A stretch of 64,000 nt of DNA, from positions 62,001-126,000 of the forward strand of contig DKPP01000001.1 of NCBI GenBank assembly GCA_002471255.1. The letters run 5' to 3'. Below the pieces are notes generated by a model that saw only the letters and a list, made by a program, of their open reading frames with translations, did no database searches and had not been told where the DNA came from. This document shows positions 54,926 to 64,000 of the stretch, piece after piece. The translations under genes and the position numbers were made by a program. Origin of the DNA: Akkermansiaceae bacterium UBA7331. GTDB lineage: Bacteria; Verrucomicrobiota; Verrucomicrobiia; Verrucomicrobiales; Akkermansiaceae. Position 1 is the stretch's first letter. Each line of letters starts with the position of its first letter.

Positions 54926-55894
54926 TTATAATGTACTTACCGGTAATTTGCATACCTCTTCTCTCACTGATTCGGCAAGTGGGGTAGAGAGGTATCGCTC
55001 CACGGCAGATGGGGCTACCGTAACGATGGTTTTTCCTGCATACTCAGGTCGTTTGGCTAATTCCAATGCGGCAAAAACGTTTGCCCCGGTTGAAATACCT
55101 GCCGGTATGCCTTCTTGGTTGGCTAAGGCTAGGGCTGTGTTGATGGCGTCATCATCCGATACGGTAATGATTTCATCAATGAGGCTCTTATCTAAGTTTT
55201 TTGGGATAAAGCCCGCTCCAATACCTTGGATTTTATGTGCACATGGCATTCCTCCCGAAATGACTGCACTGTTCGCTGGTTCGACTGCCACTGCTACGAT
55301 AGGTTTTTGTTCTTTCAAATACTTACTCGTACCACTGAAAGTACCGCCGGTGCCGACGCTCGCGATGAAAGCATCTATCTCACCTTGTGTAGCATTCCAT
55401 ATTTCCGGCCCTGTCGTTTTATAATGGGCCTCAGGGTTTGCAGGATTGTCGAATTGCTGTGGACTATATGCCTTTTCTCCATATTCTTTTACCAATATCT
55501 CAGATTTGGCTATAGCTCCTGTCATGCCTAATTCACCCGGAGTCAAGACGATCTCTGCTCCCAATAATCTTAGAAGGGTTCGTCTCTCTACCGACATCGT
55601 TTCCGGCATGGTTAAGATGCATCGATAACCTTTAGCTCGTGAAATGAACGCTAAGGCGATACCGGTGTTGCCCGATGTCGGTTCAATAATGATGCTGCCC
55701 GGGCCAAGTTTGCCTTCTGCCTCAGCAGCTTCGATCATTGCTTTACCTACGCGATCTTTTACGCTGAAAAGTGGATTTCTGAATTCGCACTTGAGCAATA
55801 TCTTCGCGTTTAATCCTTTCGTGAGGTGTGTTAATTCAACGATAGGTGTGTTACCTACCGTATCAACGACGCTGTGATAATATCCCGTATTCAT
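54926..55894 (-). CDS. cysK: Cysteine synthase
   Basis: The 322-residue enzyme makes cysteine from O-acetylserine and sulfide. It has the PLP lysine in FSVKDRVGKAMI, the substrate loop PTSGNTGIALAF, the phosphate-binding GTGGTFSGTSKYL and the IPAGISTGANVFAALELA end. It is the first gene of the cysK-metY operon, transcribed from a promoter that carries an inverted repeat. Confidence 0.95.
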   Translation of the reverse strand: MNTGYYHSVVDTVGNTPIVELTHLTKGLNAKILLKCEFRNPLFSVKDRVGKAMIEAAEAEGKLGPGSIIIEPTSGNTGIALAFISRAKGYRCILTMPETMSVERRTLLRLLGAEIVLTPGELGMTGAIAKSEILVKEYGEKAYSPQQFDNPANPEAHYKTTGPEIWNATQGEIDAFIASVGTGGTFSGTSKYLKEQKPIVAVAVEPANSAVISGGMPCAHKIQGIGAGFIPKNLDKSLIDEIITVSDDDAINTALALANQEGIPAGISTGANVFAALELAKRPEYAGKTIVTVAPSAVERYLSTPLAESVREEVCKLPVSTL

Positions 55895-55927
55895 GTTATC
55901 TTTACTATCTTTAGTGGAATTGTTTGG

Positions 55928-55967
55928 ATTCCGAGGGCTTTTTACTCGGAATTAGAGATTTTGTCAA
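55928..55967 (-). promoter_or_regulatory. Promoter and operator-like inverted repeat of cysK-metY
   Basis: On the minus strand TTGACA (55962-55967), 17 bp, then TAAAAA (55939-55944). The arms ATTCCGAG (55928-55935) and CTCGGAAT (55945-55952) form a perfect 8-bp inverted repeat straddling the -10 box and start site, where a repressor would act. It could also fold as a leader hairpin. Confidence 0.55.
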
Positions 55968-56061
55968 TATATTTTTATTAAATTGATAGATTTAGTCATG
56001 TTATTTATCAATTATACTGACAATTTGACCATTTAGAGGGGTGAAAGGGGGTAAAATGTTC

Positions 56062-56095
56062 AAAAAAAGACCCTTCCAATCGAATTGGAAGGGTC
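56062..56095 (-). terminator. Terminator of the rpiB-glyA fusion gene
   Basis: GACCCTTCCAAT (56069-56080) and ATTGGAAGGGTC (56084-56095) form a perfect 12-bp stem with a 3-nt loop. On the minus strand seven T residues follow. Confidence 0.93.
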
Positions 56096-56119
56096 TTAAC
56101 TAAAGTTGCTAACTAAAGA

Positions 56120-57808
56120 TTAGCGAGGAAGAGGGAAAGCACGATTGAATTCGTAAACTTCTTCTCTTAATTTCGCAAACTCTTCGTCAGCAGGTCTGAT
56201 TTGTTCGGCTGCCAACAAAGCAAGGGCGCGAGAGATGAACTCGGCTACTTGTTCTACGTCAGCTTCCTTCATGCCACGTGTAGTTACGGCAGGAGTACCG
56301 ATGCGAATGCCGGATGGCTTCATTGGTGAACCTGTGTCGTAAGGGATGGCGTTTTTGTTAACGGTGATACCTACGCGGTCAAGAGCGATCTGTGCATCAG
56401 CACCATTGATGTTCTTATTACGTAAGTCAACCATGAATAAATGGTTATCAGTACCGTTAGACACGATGCGGAAGCCTAAGTCGCTAAGCTTAGCTGCCAT
56501 AGCTTTCGCATTTTTGATAACTTGTTGTTGGTAGTCCTTGAACTCAGGCTTGAGTGCTTCACCGAAGCAAGCTGCTTTAGCTGCAATAACGTGCATGAGT
56601 GGGCCACCTTGAATACCAGGGAATACGGTTGCGTCAACTTTCTTAGCAAATTCTTCTTTGCAAATGATGAAGCCACCACGAGGTCCGCGAAGAGATTTGT
56701 GAGTGGTAGATGCTACGAAATCAGCGTGAGGAACCGGATTAGTGTGCATTCCTGCAGCAACAAGGCCGGCAATGTGAGCCATATCTACGAAAAGATAAGC
56801 ACCACAAGCACGAGCAATCTTGCCCATTCTTTCAAAATCGATTGCGCGGGAATAAGCGCTAGCACCGGCTGTGATCATTTGAGGCTTCAGTTCCAAAGCT
56901 ACTTTTTCCAAATTATCATAATCGATGGTTTCGGAAGCTTCGCTTACTCCGTAGTGTACTACATTGTACAATTTACCGGAGAAGTTTGCCTTGTGACCGT
57001 GAGTCAAGTGACCGCCATGAGCTAAGTCCATGGTTAAGATGGTATCTCCGGGCTTAAGCACGGAAAAGTAAACAGCCATGTTGGCTTGAGAGCCGGAGTG
57101 TGGTTGCACGTTTGCGTGGTCACCACCGAAAAGTTTTAAAACACGCTCAATAGCAAGATCTTCTACTTTATCAACAACTTCGCAGCCACCGTACCAACGG
57201 CGGTTTGGATAGCCTTCGGCGTATTTGTTGGTGAGTAGGGAACCTTGAGCCTCGCGAACTGCTCCGGAAGCAAAGTTTTCAGAAGCAATCAATTCAATGT
57301 TGTTGCGTTGGCGTAAACCTTCTTCTTTAATGAGTAAAGCAAGTTCAGGGTCGCTAACTTCCATTGGGCTACCGGAAGCCTTAGCTACACGGCGCTGGTG
57401 GCGATCTCCTTCAAATTCAGCAAGCAACCATGCATCTAAAACTTCTTCCACGGAATCATTGTCCACGTAGGCGGAAGCGATGCAAAGAAGATTTGAATTG
57501 TTGTGCTGGCGTGATAAAGCCGCTGCAGCTGCTGTGCGACACAATGCTGCACGTACGCCTACCCAACGGTTGGCTGCAATGCTCATACCAATACCGGAGC
57601 GACAGATAAGAATCCCCTTATCATTGGTTCCATCTGCGACGCTACTGGATACGTCATTGGCAAAATCGGAGTAATCGCAAGATGCTTTAGAAAAAGGACC
57701 TACGTCAGTTACTTCGTGACCCCAAGTCTTGAGAAGTTCAACAACACATTCCTTGAGATCTACTCCGGCGTGATCGGAGCCAATGGCAATTCTATATTTT
57801 TTATTCAT
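56120..57808 (-). CDS. glyA: Fusion of ribose-5-phosphate isomerase B and serine hydroxymethyltransferase
   Basis: The 562-residue protein joins two enzymes. Residues 1 to about 145 are RpiB-like, with the SDHAG motif (His 12), an [15 protein letters not shown] loop containing the catalytic Cys 69 and a conserved VRAALC segment. From about 152 onward it is a full serine hydroxymethyltransferase: [33 protein letters not shown], the PLP lysine in [13 protein letters not shown] and the [15 protein letters not shown] end. The first domain interconverts pentose phosphates, the second serine and glycine with folate. There is no frameshift or internal stop, so the fusion appears genuine. Similar fusions are known to me from Verrucomicrobia. 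Confidence 0.93.
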   Translation of the reverse strand: MNKKYRIAIGSDHAGVDLKECVVELLKTWGHEVTDVGPFSKASCDYSDFANDVSSSVADGTNDKGILICRSGIGMSIAANRWVGVRAALCRTAAAAALSRQHNNSNLLCIASAYVDNDSVEEVLDAWLLAEFEGDRHQRRVAKASGSPMEVSDPELALLIKEEGLRQRNNIELIASENFASGAVREAQGSLLTNKYAEGYPNRRWYGGCEVVDKVEDLAIERVLKLFGGDHANVQPHSGSQANMAVYFSVLKPGDTILTMDLAHGGHLTHGHKANFSGKLYNVVHYGVSEASETIDYDNLEKVALELKPQMITAGASAYSRAIDFERMGKIARACGAYLFVDMAHIAGLVAAGMHTNPVPHADFVASTTHKSLRGPRGGFIICKEEFAKKVDATVFPGIQGGPLMHVIAAKAACFGEALKPEFKDYQQQVIKNAKAMAAKLSDLGFRIVSNGTDNHLFMVDLRNKNINGADAQIALDRVGITVNKNAIPYDTGSPMKPSGIRIGTPAVTTRGMKEADVEQVAEFISRALALLAAEQIRPADEEFAKLREEVYEFNRAFPLPR

Positions 57809-57833
57809 ATATTGTACGGAATTGGTAACGCAA

Positions 57834-57858
57834 GAAACTCTGCCCTATTTGGGCAGAG
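57834..57858 (-). terminator. Possible terminator of the prc gene
   Basis: CTCTGCCC (57838-57845) and GGGCAGAG (57851-57858) form an 8-bp stem with a 5-nt loop. On the minus strand the tail is TTTCTTG, a weak T-run. It lies between prc and the fusion gene. Confidence 0.65.
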
Positions 57859-57892
57859 CTGGCAAGTCTTTGGTTAATGTTTTTACGTATTC

Positions 57893-60097
57893 CTATTTAT
57901 TTTCGAGATTGATCATATCATTGACGATATTGATTGCTTCTCTCAATTCAGGATCTAAACCGGATGGATAATCAGGGGTAGAATCCAACTGATCAGTAGG
58001 ATCTTCCGCCATTTTCATGAATTGCTTATTTTCTTCATTCGGATCGACTAAGGATAATTCAGGAGCGTCTACGTCTTCTAATGTTAAACGATAGATTTTA
58101 AGATTCTTAGCATCATCTTTTGTCATTTCGGCAAAGCGAGTCTTTCTTTCCTCATTTACCTTCTTTTTGCGATCTAATAAATCGGTATTTTCTTTTTGTC
58201 TTTCGGATTTGTTAAGAGACAAGGTGTTTTCATCAATACGCTTTTTGATTAAATCAATATCTTCCTTAGCAACTTGGAAATCCGGATTCTTGGCAACGCG
58301 TTCGGCACTGCGCTTTTGTAATTCCGGTAAGATTTTTTCTACGCGATTGGATTGTTCGTATCCCTTGCTTGGTGGAATTTTGTCGTAAGGCATGGCAAAA
58401 TCCATAGTCTTTTCACCGATATCAAATGCAGCTGTTACCGTTGGTAAAACAATATCACTTTCCACCCCTTTTAATTGAGTAGAGCCACCGGCGATTCGGT
58501 AGAACTTTTGAGTCGTGATCTTGATATATCCTGCACGATCTTTCGATGAAAAAGCCGGTAAGAAGCGAGCAATGTCAATAGGTTGCTGTACAGTACCTTT
58601 ACCAAAGCTAGCTGTATCACCAACAACTACGGCACGACCGTAATCTTGTAAAGCAGCCGCTAAGATTTCTGAAGCGGATGCACTTAATTTATTGATCATC
58701 ACTACGATTGGACCATTAAATAATGTTTGGCTATCGGAAGATTTAGTTTCGATACGGCCGCGCGTATCTTTTACCTGTACAACAGGGCCTTTACCTGTGA
58801 AGAATCCGGTCATGTCGCAAACTTCGGCAAGTGAACCGCCACCATTATTACGAAGGTCGATGATAATGCCATTAACCTTTTCCTTAATCATTCTCTCGAC
58901 TAATTTGCGCACATCTTTTGCACAACGTCTTGCGCCACCATCCATATCGGCATAGAAGGAAGGAAGGCGAACGATACCGATTTTTTCAGGTTTGCCTTGA
59001 TTGAGTACTTCTACGATCTCGGCTTTAGCCAATTCATCTTTCAAATCAACCTTTTGGCGAACAATGGTGATGATTTTTGCTTGTCCGGGAGTATCGGCTC
59101 CTTCTACTTTCAAACGCACGGTTGATCCTTCGGGACCACGGATTTTATCAACAACTTTATCAATTTTCATGAATAAGATGTCTTCCATGTCACCTGTATT
59201 ACGAGAATCTACGGCTACAATCTTATCATTAAGTTTGAGCTCACCACCTTTTTCAGCAGGTCCACCCACGACGATACCCGAAATCTTGGTCGATCCATCA
59301 TCTTCAGCGGAAAGTAACGCACCGATGCCGGTCAATGTCGGATTCATACTTTGTTTGAAGCGATCAACTTCACGAGCACTCATGTATTCGGTATGTGGAT
59401 CGTAGGTCAAAGCTACAGCGGAAAGTAGGGCGTTGGCAAAGTCCTCTTCATCACATTCTTGAATGTTGCGAAGAATACGTTCATAACGCATGAGTAACTT
59501 TTCTTCAGCCGGTTTTTCATTTGCTAATGGGTCAGGTTTGCCTTGTTCTTCGGCAAGTTTGCTAACTGTCTCGCGGCGTAAGATTTCAGATAAAAGTTGT
59601 TCTTCAACCATATCTTTCCAAAGCTCCAACATGGCTGCTTCGTCTTTAGCCCATTCAGCTTTTTTGCGTGAACGAGGAACAGTTTTATCGCGATCGAATT
59701 TGAAATTATGATCGATTAAAAGTTTTCTTGCCATTTCAACGCGTTGAAGCGCGCGTTGTTTGTAAAGATTGTAAAGTGGCTTGGCTGCAGTCATCGTTTC
59801 AGAGGACATTAAGTAGTCATCAAGCTCTTCCCCATACTTTTTCTTTAGAACGTCGATATCTTCTTGCGTGAAAAAGATTTTATTCGGATCCATACGATTT
59901 AAGTACATATCCAAAAACTTTTGAGACATCTCGTCGCTGAACTCTTGTTTTGAGAAGTGGAAGTTTTGTAATAAAATCGACATTTGCTTGCCTACTTGAT
60001 CGAAATCAGTGGCAGCTGAAGCACAAGACGTAATAGAAAGAGAGCTGAGCGAGGCAATACAAAGGGATTTTAACCAATATGAAAATTTAAATTGCAT
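57893..60097 (-). CDS. prc: Tail-specific carboxy-terminal protease (Prc/CtpA, S41)
   Basis: The 734-residue protein has a signal peptide with a possible lipobox (SLSITSCAS), a helical N-terminal region, a PDZ domain from about residue 250 (LTGIGALLSAEDDGSTKISGI) and an S41 protease core. The core includes NNGGGSLAEV, the catalytic Ser region INKLSASASEILAAAL and the catalytic Lys in SFGKGTVQQP. A charged C-terminal extension like that of E. coli Prc follows (DUF3340-type). It would cleave unfolded periplasmic or cell-wall-associated proteins. It is a single gene, about 50 residues longer than E. coli Prc. Confidence 0.92.
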   Translation of the reverse strand: MQFKFSYWLKSLCIASLSSLSITSCASAATDFDQVGKQMSILLQNFHFSKQEFSDEMSQKFLDMYLNRMDPNKIFFTQEDIDVLKKKYGEELDDYLMSSETMTAAKPLYNLYKQRALQRVEMARKLLIDHNFKFDRDKTVPRSRKKAEWAKDEAAMLELWKDMVEEQLLSEILRRETVSKLAEEQGKPDPLANEKPAEEKLLMRYERILRNIQECDEEDFANALLSAVALTYDPHTEYMSAREVDRFKQSMNPTLTGIGALLSAEDDGSTKISGIVVGGPAEKGGELKLNDKIVAVDSRNTGDMEDILFMKIDKVVDKIRGPEGSTVRLKVEGADTPGQAKIITIVRQKVDLKDELAKAEIVEVLNQGKPEKIGIVRLPSFYADMDGGARRCAKDVRKLVERMIKEKVNGIIIDLRNNGGGSLAEVCDMTGFFTGKGPVVQVKDTRGRIETKSSDSQTLFNGPIVVMINKLSASASEILAAALQDYGRAVVVGDTASFGKGTVQQPIDIARFLPAFSSKDRAGYIKITTQKFYRIAGGSTQLKGVESDIVLPTVTAAFDIGEKTMDFAMPYDKIPPSKGYEQSNRVEKILPELQKRSAERVAKNPDFQVAKEDIDLIKKRIDENTLSLNKSERQKENTDLLDRKKKVNEERKTRFAEMTKDDAKNLKIYRLTLEDVDAPELSLVDPNEENKQFMKMAEDPTDQLDSTPDYPSGLDPELREAINIVNDMINLENK

Positions 60098-60283
60098 ACA
60101 TTAAATATGGTTGGGAGTGCGAAACTTGGTTTTTATTTCTGATAATCTTTACGCAATTCAGAAGTCATGTCTATCTTATTTAACGTATGCGAGCTGTCAT
60201 GTCGCGGATAGTGCTACAATCTTTGCATAATTATTAAAAATGTTGCCAAAACGTGATTAGATTGATAATTTTCGGGCACCATC

Positions 60284-61453
60284 ATGATGTCGAGCTTTTC
60301 ACAATGCCTGATATGCGTATTGACTTGCAGCCTTTTTATGGCAGGTCTAGCACAAGCTCGAACTTGGACCAATGTAAAAGGCTCAACCATTTCTGCTAAA
60401 TTATTGAGTGTCGAAGGAGAGGAAATTTTACTGCTTCTTGAAGATGGACGTCAGGTTAAAATCAATAAAGCCATACTCAGTGGTGCTGATATTGATTACA
60501 TCCAAGAATGGGTAAATTCGGAAGGCTCTTTGATAGATAATGAATTTCAGCTTAAAGAAGCTGATGACAAATTAGTTCGTATTCAGGATGAGTGGGGTAA
60601 GCAATGGTTAAAGTCAGTAGAGCCCTTAGATTTGGTAGCCGTCAACCAAGTCGCCACTCAACAAAATGACTTCGTCTATGAATCGCCTAATTTTATTTTT
60701 CAATCGGAAATTGAACCAACAGGAATTGAATTATCAAAATTAGCTCTACGTTTTGAATATGGATTAAAAGTGTTATCAGCTTTACCATTAAACATTATCG
60801 TGGCTAAACGACCATCTCGTAAATTTATCGTCAATTTGTGTTACGATGAGGCGAAAATGGACGAATTTCAAGGGATAAGAGATTTTCGTGTTTCTTTTCT
60901 ACCCACAAGTTTTCAGGTGTTGATGAAGCGTGATGAGAAAGGTAAGGAAGTAGCACTAAACGATATTAGACCATTATTTGCCTTAACTCATTGGGCTAAT
61001 CAGTCCGTAGATAGGCCTCATTGGTTTGTTGATGCCCTATCGTATTACATGAAATTGGCGCCCGAAAAAAAAGGGGCAGTCGTTTTTGATGAAATGCCTC
61101 AAGTCGTAGCTAAAAAGTTGTTGAAGGAAGTTAAATCAGGAAAAATTAAATTACCTCCTTTGCGTTTGATTTTAGATATTCCCTCTAATCACGTTGTAGC
61201 CGACAATCACCATCTTAATTTTCAAGATGATGTTTATCATCAAGGTAGTGTACTCATTCTCGTTTACTTGGTTCACAATGATCAAGGGAAACATTTGAGT
61301 AAGCTGATTGATTATCTGAAATTGAGTGATGAGGGGAAAGAAAAGGAAGGTAGAAAAATCTTGTTAGAAGGTTTTGATATCAAAGACTTTCAAGATAAAT
61401 TGATTAAGTATTGGAAAAAATTCGGAGTCAATCTTCAATTTGACTCCGAATAA
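60284..61453 (+). CDS. Exported SHD1-domain protein, degenerate peptidase-like
   Basis: The 389-residue protein has a signal peptide (LICVLTCSLFMAGLAQA) and an SLA1-homology-1 (SHD1) domain just after it: RTWTNVKGSTISAKLLSVE, ILLLLEDGRQVKINKAILS. SHD1 is common in exported proteins of Planctomycetes and Verrucomicrobia. The C-terminal part resembles gluzincin-like (DUF1570-type) proteins, but where a zinc motif HExxH is expected it reads FALTH, followed by HWFVDALSYYM in place of a WLxEGLAxY block. It is therefore probably catalytically dead. It is convergent with the next operon. Confidence 0.6.
   Translation: MMSSFSQCLICVLTCSLFMAGLAQARTWTNVKGSTISAKLLSVEGEEILLLLEDGRQVKINKAILSGADIDYIQEWVNSEGSLIDNEFQLKEADDKLVRIQDEWGKQWLKSVEPLDLVAVNQVATQQNDFVYESPNFIFQSEIEPTGIELSKLALRFEYGLKVLSALPLNIIVAKRPSRKFIVNLCYDEAKMDEFQGIRDFRVSFLPTSFQVLMKRDEKGKEVALNDIRPLFALTHWANQSVDRPHWFVDALSYYMKLAPEKKGAVVFDEMPQVVAKKLLKEVKSGKIKLPPLRLILDIPSNHVVADNHHLNFQDDVYHQGSVLILVYLVHNDQGKHLSKLIDYLKLSDEGKEKEGRKILLEGFDIKDFQDKLIKYWKKFGVNLQFDSE
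61415..61450 (-). terminator. Terminator of the von Willebrand operon, inside the neighbour's coding end
   Basis: TTCGGAGTCAA (61421-61431) and TTGACTCCGAA (61440-61450) pair perfectly over 11 bp, and on the minus strand six T residues follow (61415-61420). It ends transcription of the leftward operon yet lies within the last codons of the rightward gene. Confidence 0.8.
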
Positions 61454-61468
61454 TTAGATCAAGATTCT

Positions 61469-63664
61469 TTATAGTGTGCCGTTAAGTTTTCTGCCAACCC
61501 AGAAACCGGCTAATAAGAGCAAAATACCGCCTAAGACATAAGGATTGCACCATAATAGCATACGCTTTTGTATCGGTGGTGGTGTCGGTAGAACTTTTAA
61601 TTCTTCGCACAATTTTTCGATATCTTCATCGTGTATGCAACGTCCTTGAGCGATACGGGAAAGTTCCTCTAGCAAATTAAGGTTGATGGGTTGTCCTAGT
61701 TTTTCTAGTGAAGAGTTTCCTGTGGTTAACTCGAGATTCGTTGGTTTATCCGGCGTTTCTGACGAGCTTGCCTTAAACTTCCATGTGCCGGGCATATTGA
61801 TTTTGACATTACCCGCATAAGATCCCCATGTTCCGTTAATGGATTGTAGCTGTTGTAATGAAGTAGTGCCGTCAGGTTTGGTGATTTCTAAATAAACATC
61901 ACCTTTTGACATAGGAGCACCCATTTTATCTTTTGCCATAGCCACCATGTGTAGGACGTCGCCGGTATTTGGTCTCTCTATAGACGGAATAAGCTTGATT
62001 GCCTCACCTGCAGCCATTTTTCTTTGATAACTCATCCAACGTGCTACTTGTCCCCAGAATCGATAGTGATAAAGATCCTCAACTCCTCGTCTCCATTTCC
62101 ATGCCGAATCTGTCGCCATGTATAATACTTTACCATTGCCGAAGGGCTTAGTAATTAATAATGGCAAACGTCCAAATTCATTGCTGATGGAAGGGTGGGT
62201 AGCCAAGACCGAAGCACCTGCTTTAGCTCGTTTTACAGGAGCAAACCAATTGAAACCAGGAAGGCTATTCCAAACTTTCACGTTTTCTTCTTCCGTATCA
62301 GCCAATAATGTCAACAAAGAGCTTTGGCCTTCTTTGGTCAAGGATAGAGGAAGCGGTATAGCTTCACGTGTTCCTTTGATATCATCCGTAGTGATGACAG
62401 GTATCAATTCTTCAAGCTCTGTTTTTTTGAGCTCGTTTTGATTGCCTAATGACCCCGGTAAGAAAATGATACCGCTGGCTTGATTGGCTACGAGACCTTT
62501 TAATAATGAAGCTTGGTCTAAGGTGAGGCCTTTATCCCCAAGACCCACATCACCGATAAAGACCACATCGTATTGAGATAATTGGTCGAGAGATGAAGGA
62601 AACTCTTGTAAATATCCGGGACCATCACCTCTGATGGACAAGTGAGGGTGAAAGAGTAATGTATTGACTTCAACGCCCGGGTCACGATAAAGCGCATTTC
62701 TGATAAAGCGATATTCCCAACGTGGCAATGAATCGATGACTAAGACTTTGATGGATTCTTTTCTTCCTTCCAATAAGGCCTCATTTTGGTTGTTTTGAGT
62801 GAGTTTTTCTTCATCCAAGGCCGGTACTTTGATGAGAATTTTATCTTGTCCTTCATGTTTGACCGGCCAAATAAAAGCATCGGAAATAGTGGAGTTTGGC
62901 GGAATGACAATGTTTTTAGAAAGGTGCTGTCCTGATGTTTCTGAGACAACCTGTACTGTGCATGATTTCTCTGTATCAAAGGAGTTTTTGATACTGAAAG
63001 GAATTTGAATGGTTTCACCCAATATTCCATAAGATGGGATCTTTACATCGATCAATTCAATATCCGGTATGAAGGTCTCACTACCCACAGGTATAGTATA
63101 AAGTGGTATTTTGCGAGTTTTCATGCGTTGAGCCACTTCTTGAGGAATGGTTTCCGCGTTATGAGAGCCATCGCTTAACAATACGATCGCCTTTAAGTTG
63201 TTAGCTTCTTTGATTTGATCGGAAAGAGGGGTTGCTAAATCCGTTCCTAAAAAGGACGCCTTATTGTCTTCATCCGTTTTAGCTAGGCAAATATCCGAAA
63301 CATTGATTTGGTAACTATTTCGCAGATCATTAAAAGCGGGATGATCCAAAAGTTGTTTTACTTTTTCTGAGCGTGTAAGTACTGAGTTATCAGGCAATAT
63401 GACATCCTGAGTTTGCATTGATTCCGATGCATCGCATAATATACTGATATTGGGTGCTTGAGTTGGATTGGAAACTTGTACCCATTCAGGTTGTAGCAAT
63501 AAAAAGGAAATGATGCACAAGATAAAAAACCTTAAGGCTTCCAACCATGCTGTAAGCTTTCTGGGATTTCTGCTATAACCTAAGTAACACCAATAAGCAC
63601 CTAGAGCGAGTACTAGAATGATTATCGTGATGGAAAATGGGGTAGGGTGAATAGTAAAGTTCAT
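61469..63664 (-). CDS. Membrane-anchored von Willebrand A / GATase-like protein
   Basis: The 731-residue protein has two N-terminal membrane helices, a von Willebrand A domain with the MIDAS motif DASES (SILCDASESMQ, about residue 75-85) and VLLSDGSHN, then Ig-like regions. A class I glutamine amidotransferase-like domain follows (IKVLVIDSLPRWEYRFI, YDVVFIGDVGLG), and one C-terminal membrane helix (PYVLGGILLLLAGFWVG). The architecture is known from Bacteroidetes and PVC bacteria as part of membrane-associated operons near MoxR/BatA genes. Function is unknown. It overlaps the upstream gene by 4 bp (ATGA). Confidence 0.78.
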   Translation of the reverse strand: MNFTIHPTPFSITIIILVLALGAYWCYLGYSRNPRKLTAWLEALRFFILCIISFLLLQPEWVQVSNPTQAPNISILCDASESMQTQDVILPDNSVLTRSEKVKQLLDHPAFNDLRNSYQINVSDICLAKTDEDNKASFLGTDLATPLSDQIKEANNLKAIVLLSDGSHNAETIPQEVAQRMKTRKIPLYTIPVGSETFIPDIELIDVKIPSYGILGETIQIPFSIKNSFDTEKSCTVQVVSETSGQHLSKNIVIPPNSTISDAFIWPVKHEGQDKILIKVPALDEEKLTQNNQNEALLEGRKESIKVLVIDSLPRWEYRFIRNALYRDPGVEVNTLLFHPHLSIRGDGPGYLQEFPSSLDQLSQYDVVFIGDVGLGDKGLTLDQASLLKGLVANQASGIIFLPGSLGNQNELKKTELEELIPVITTDDIKGTREAIPLPLSLTKEGQSSLLTLLADTEEENVKVWNSLPGFNWFAPVKRAKAGASVLATHPSISNEFGRLPLLITKPFGNGKVLYMATDSAWKWRRGVEDLYHYRFWGQVARWMSYQRKMAAGEAIKLIPSIERPNTGDVLHMVAMAKDKMGAPMSKGDVYLEITKPDGTTSLQQLQSINGTWGSYAGNVKINMPGTWKFKASSSETPDKPTNLELTTGNSSLEKLGQPINLNLLEELSRIAQGRCIHDEDIEKLCEELKVLPTPPPIQKRMLLWCNPYVLGGILLLLAGFWVGRKLNGTL

Positions 63665-63999
63665 GAGCGAGTAGCAGTTTTGGTTTTCTTAAGGCTAGGT
63701 AAACATAAAAATGCTTCAAGTAAGAGACAGAGCAACGCTAATAGAATGAATAACGGCCAAATTTCTTTTACGAGCGATGTTTGGTCGAGATTCGTTGAAA
63801 CATTTTGATCAGTCGCTTGAGGTAATAATTTTCCTAGCTCCTCTTCGGAAATAAGTGTCGCATCATATTCCGATTTAGGAGTATTAAAAGAGTAGTACTC
63901 ATTATCAAATTGGTAAACGCCCGAGTCTTTGAATGGGTTAACTTGATTTGATGTGGTACTTGGCTCAATTCTTCTCATCAATTCGGCATCATGCGGCAT
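63661..63999 (-). CDS. C-terminal part of a membrane protein, gene continues beyond the window
   Basis: The frame opens at the right edge with an ATG at 63997-63999, but this may be an internal Met. The visible 112 residues are polar and end in one membrane helix (IWPLFILLALLCLLLEAFLCL) with a basic tail. It overlaps the downstream von Willebrand gene by 4 bp, so the two are cotranscribed. It probably is the end of a larger BatA-type or von Willebrand A protein; this is inferred from the neighbour. Confidence 0.6.
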   Translation of the reverse strand: MPHDAELMRRIEPSTTSNQVNPFKDSGVYQFDNEYYSFNTPKSEYDATLISEEELGKLLPQATDQNVSTNLDQTSLVKEIWPLFILLALLCLLLEAFLCLPSLKKTKTATRS

Positions 64000-64000
64000 T

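Overview
The window looks like a low-GC (roughly 40% by eye) member of the Verrucomicrobiota, most probably near Akkermansia. Supporting signs are a PEP-CTERM protein, a large autotransporter whose N-terminus reads MKLHLPKSLLCAVL, the DapL (LL-diaminopimelate aminotransferase) lysine route, type III glutamine synthetase, an RpiB-SHMT fusion and an SHD1-domain protein. Taxonomy is inferred from gene content only.

Layout. 1-6.7 kb: the 3' part of an unknown gene, a leftward operon of two PilT-type ATPases and a membrane-anchored parvulin, then a rightward HTH regulator, a beta-CASP metallo-hydrolase and an ArsC/Spx-like protein. 6.7-17.7 kb: a nitrogen and lysine block with dapF-dapL, type III glutamine synthetase, a sigma-54 activator (GAF, AAA+ with GAFTGA, Fis HTH) and glutamate synthase large subunit. 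Both dapF and the glutamine synthetase gene have near-consensus sigma-54 promoters, preceded by copies of the palindrome TTACA-N4-TGTAA at enhancer-like distance. 17.9-23.9 kb: a 1989-residue autotransporter, also behind a sigma-54-like promoter, with an in-frame stop 16 codons before its natural C-terminal phenylalanine. 24.0-25.6 kb: two small one-helix membrane proteins, and a divergent pair made of an HTH+RHH-like regulator and a small protein, with a 15-bp palindrome inside the regulator's own promoter.

26.3-47.3 kb is a surface polysaccharide locus. It holds a PglF/WbpM-type dehydratase, a flippase, seven glycosyltransferases, an EpsG-like polymerase, a 4-keto reductase/epimerase, a WecA-type and a PglC-type initiating transferase, an ATP-grasp enzyme and a DegT aminotransferase. 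Its right end is eroded: a frameshifted O-acyltransferase, a duplicated scrap of the aminotransferase and a broken hexapeptide acetyltransferase, followed by a membrane-anchored propeller glycosidase-like protein. 47.3-48.5 kb holds five copies of a ~185-bp unit, each carrying a ~70-nt imperfect hairpin. A GxxExxY (PD-(D/E)XK-like) gene sits between copies 2 and 3, and 65-bp imperfect direct repeats flank the whole block. This is the best candidate for an undescribed element.

48.6-64 kb returns to housekeeping: a PEP-CTERM protein, tRNA-Ser(UGA), a secreted GH43-like protein, a GltS-type symporter, RtcB, cysK-metY, rpiB-glyA fusion, Prc protease, an SHD1 protein and a von Willebrand A membrane protein operon running off the right edge. 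Many genes lack a Shine-Dalgarno sequence, and several have a -10 box only 6-8 nt before the start codon, which suggests frequent leaderless mRNAs.
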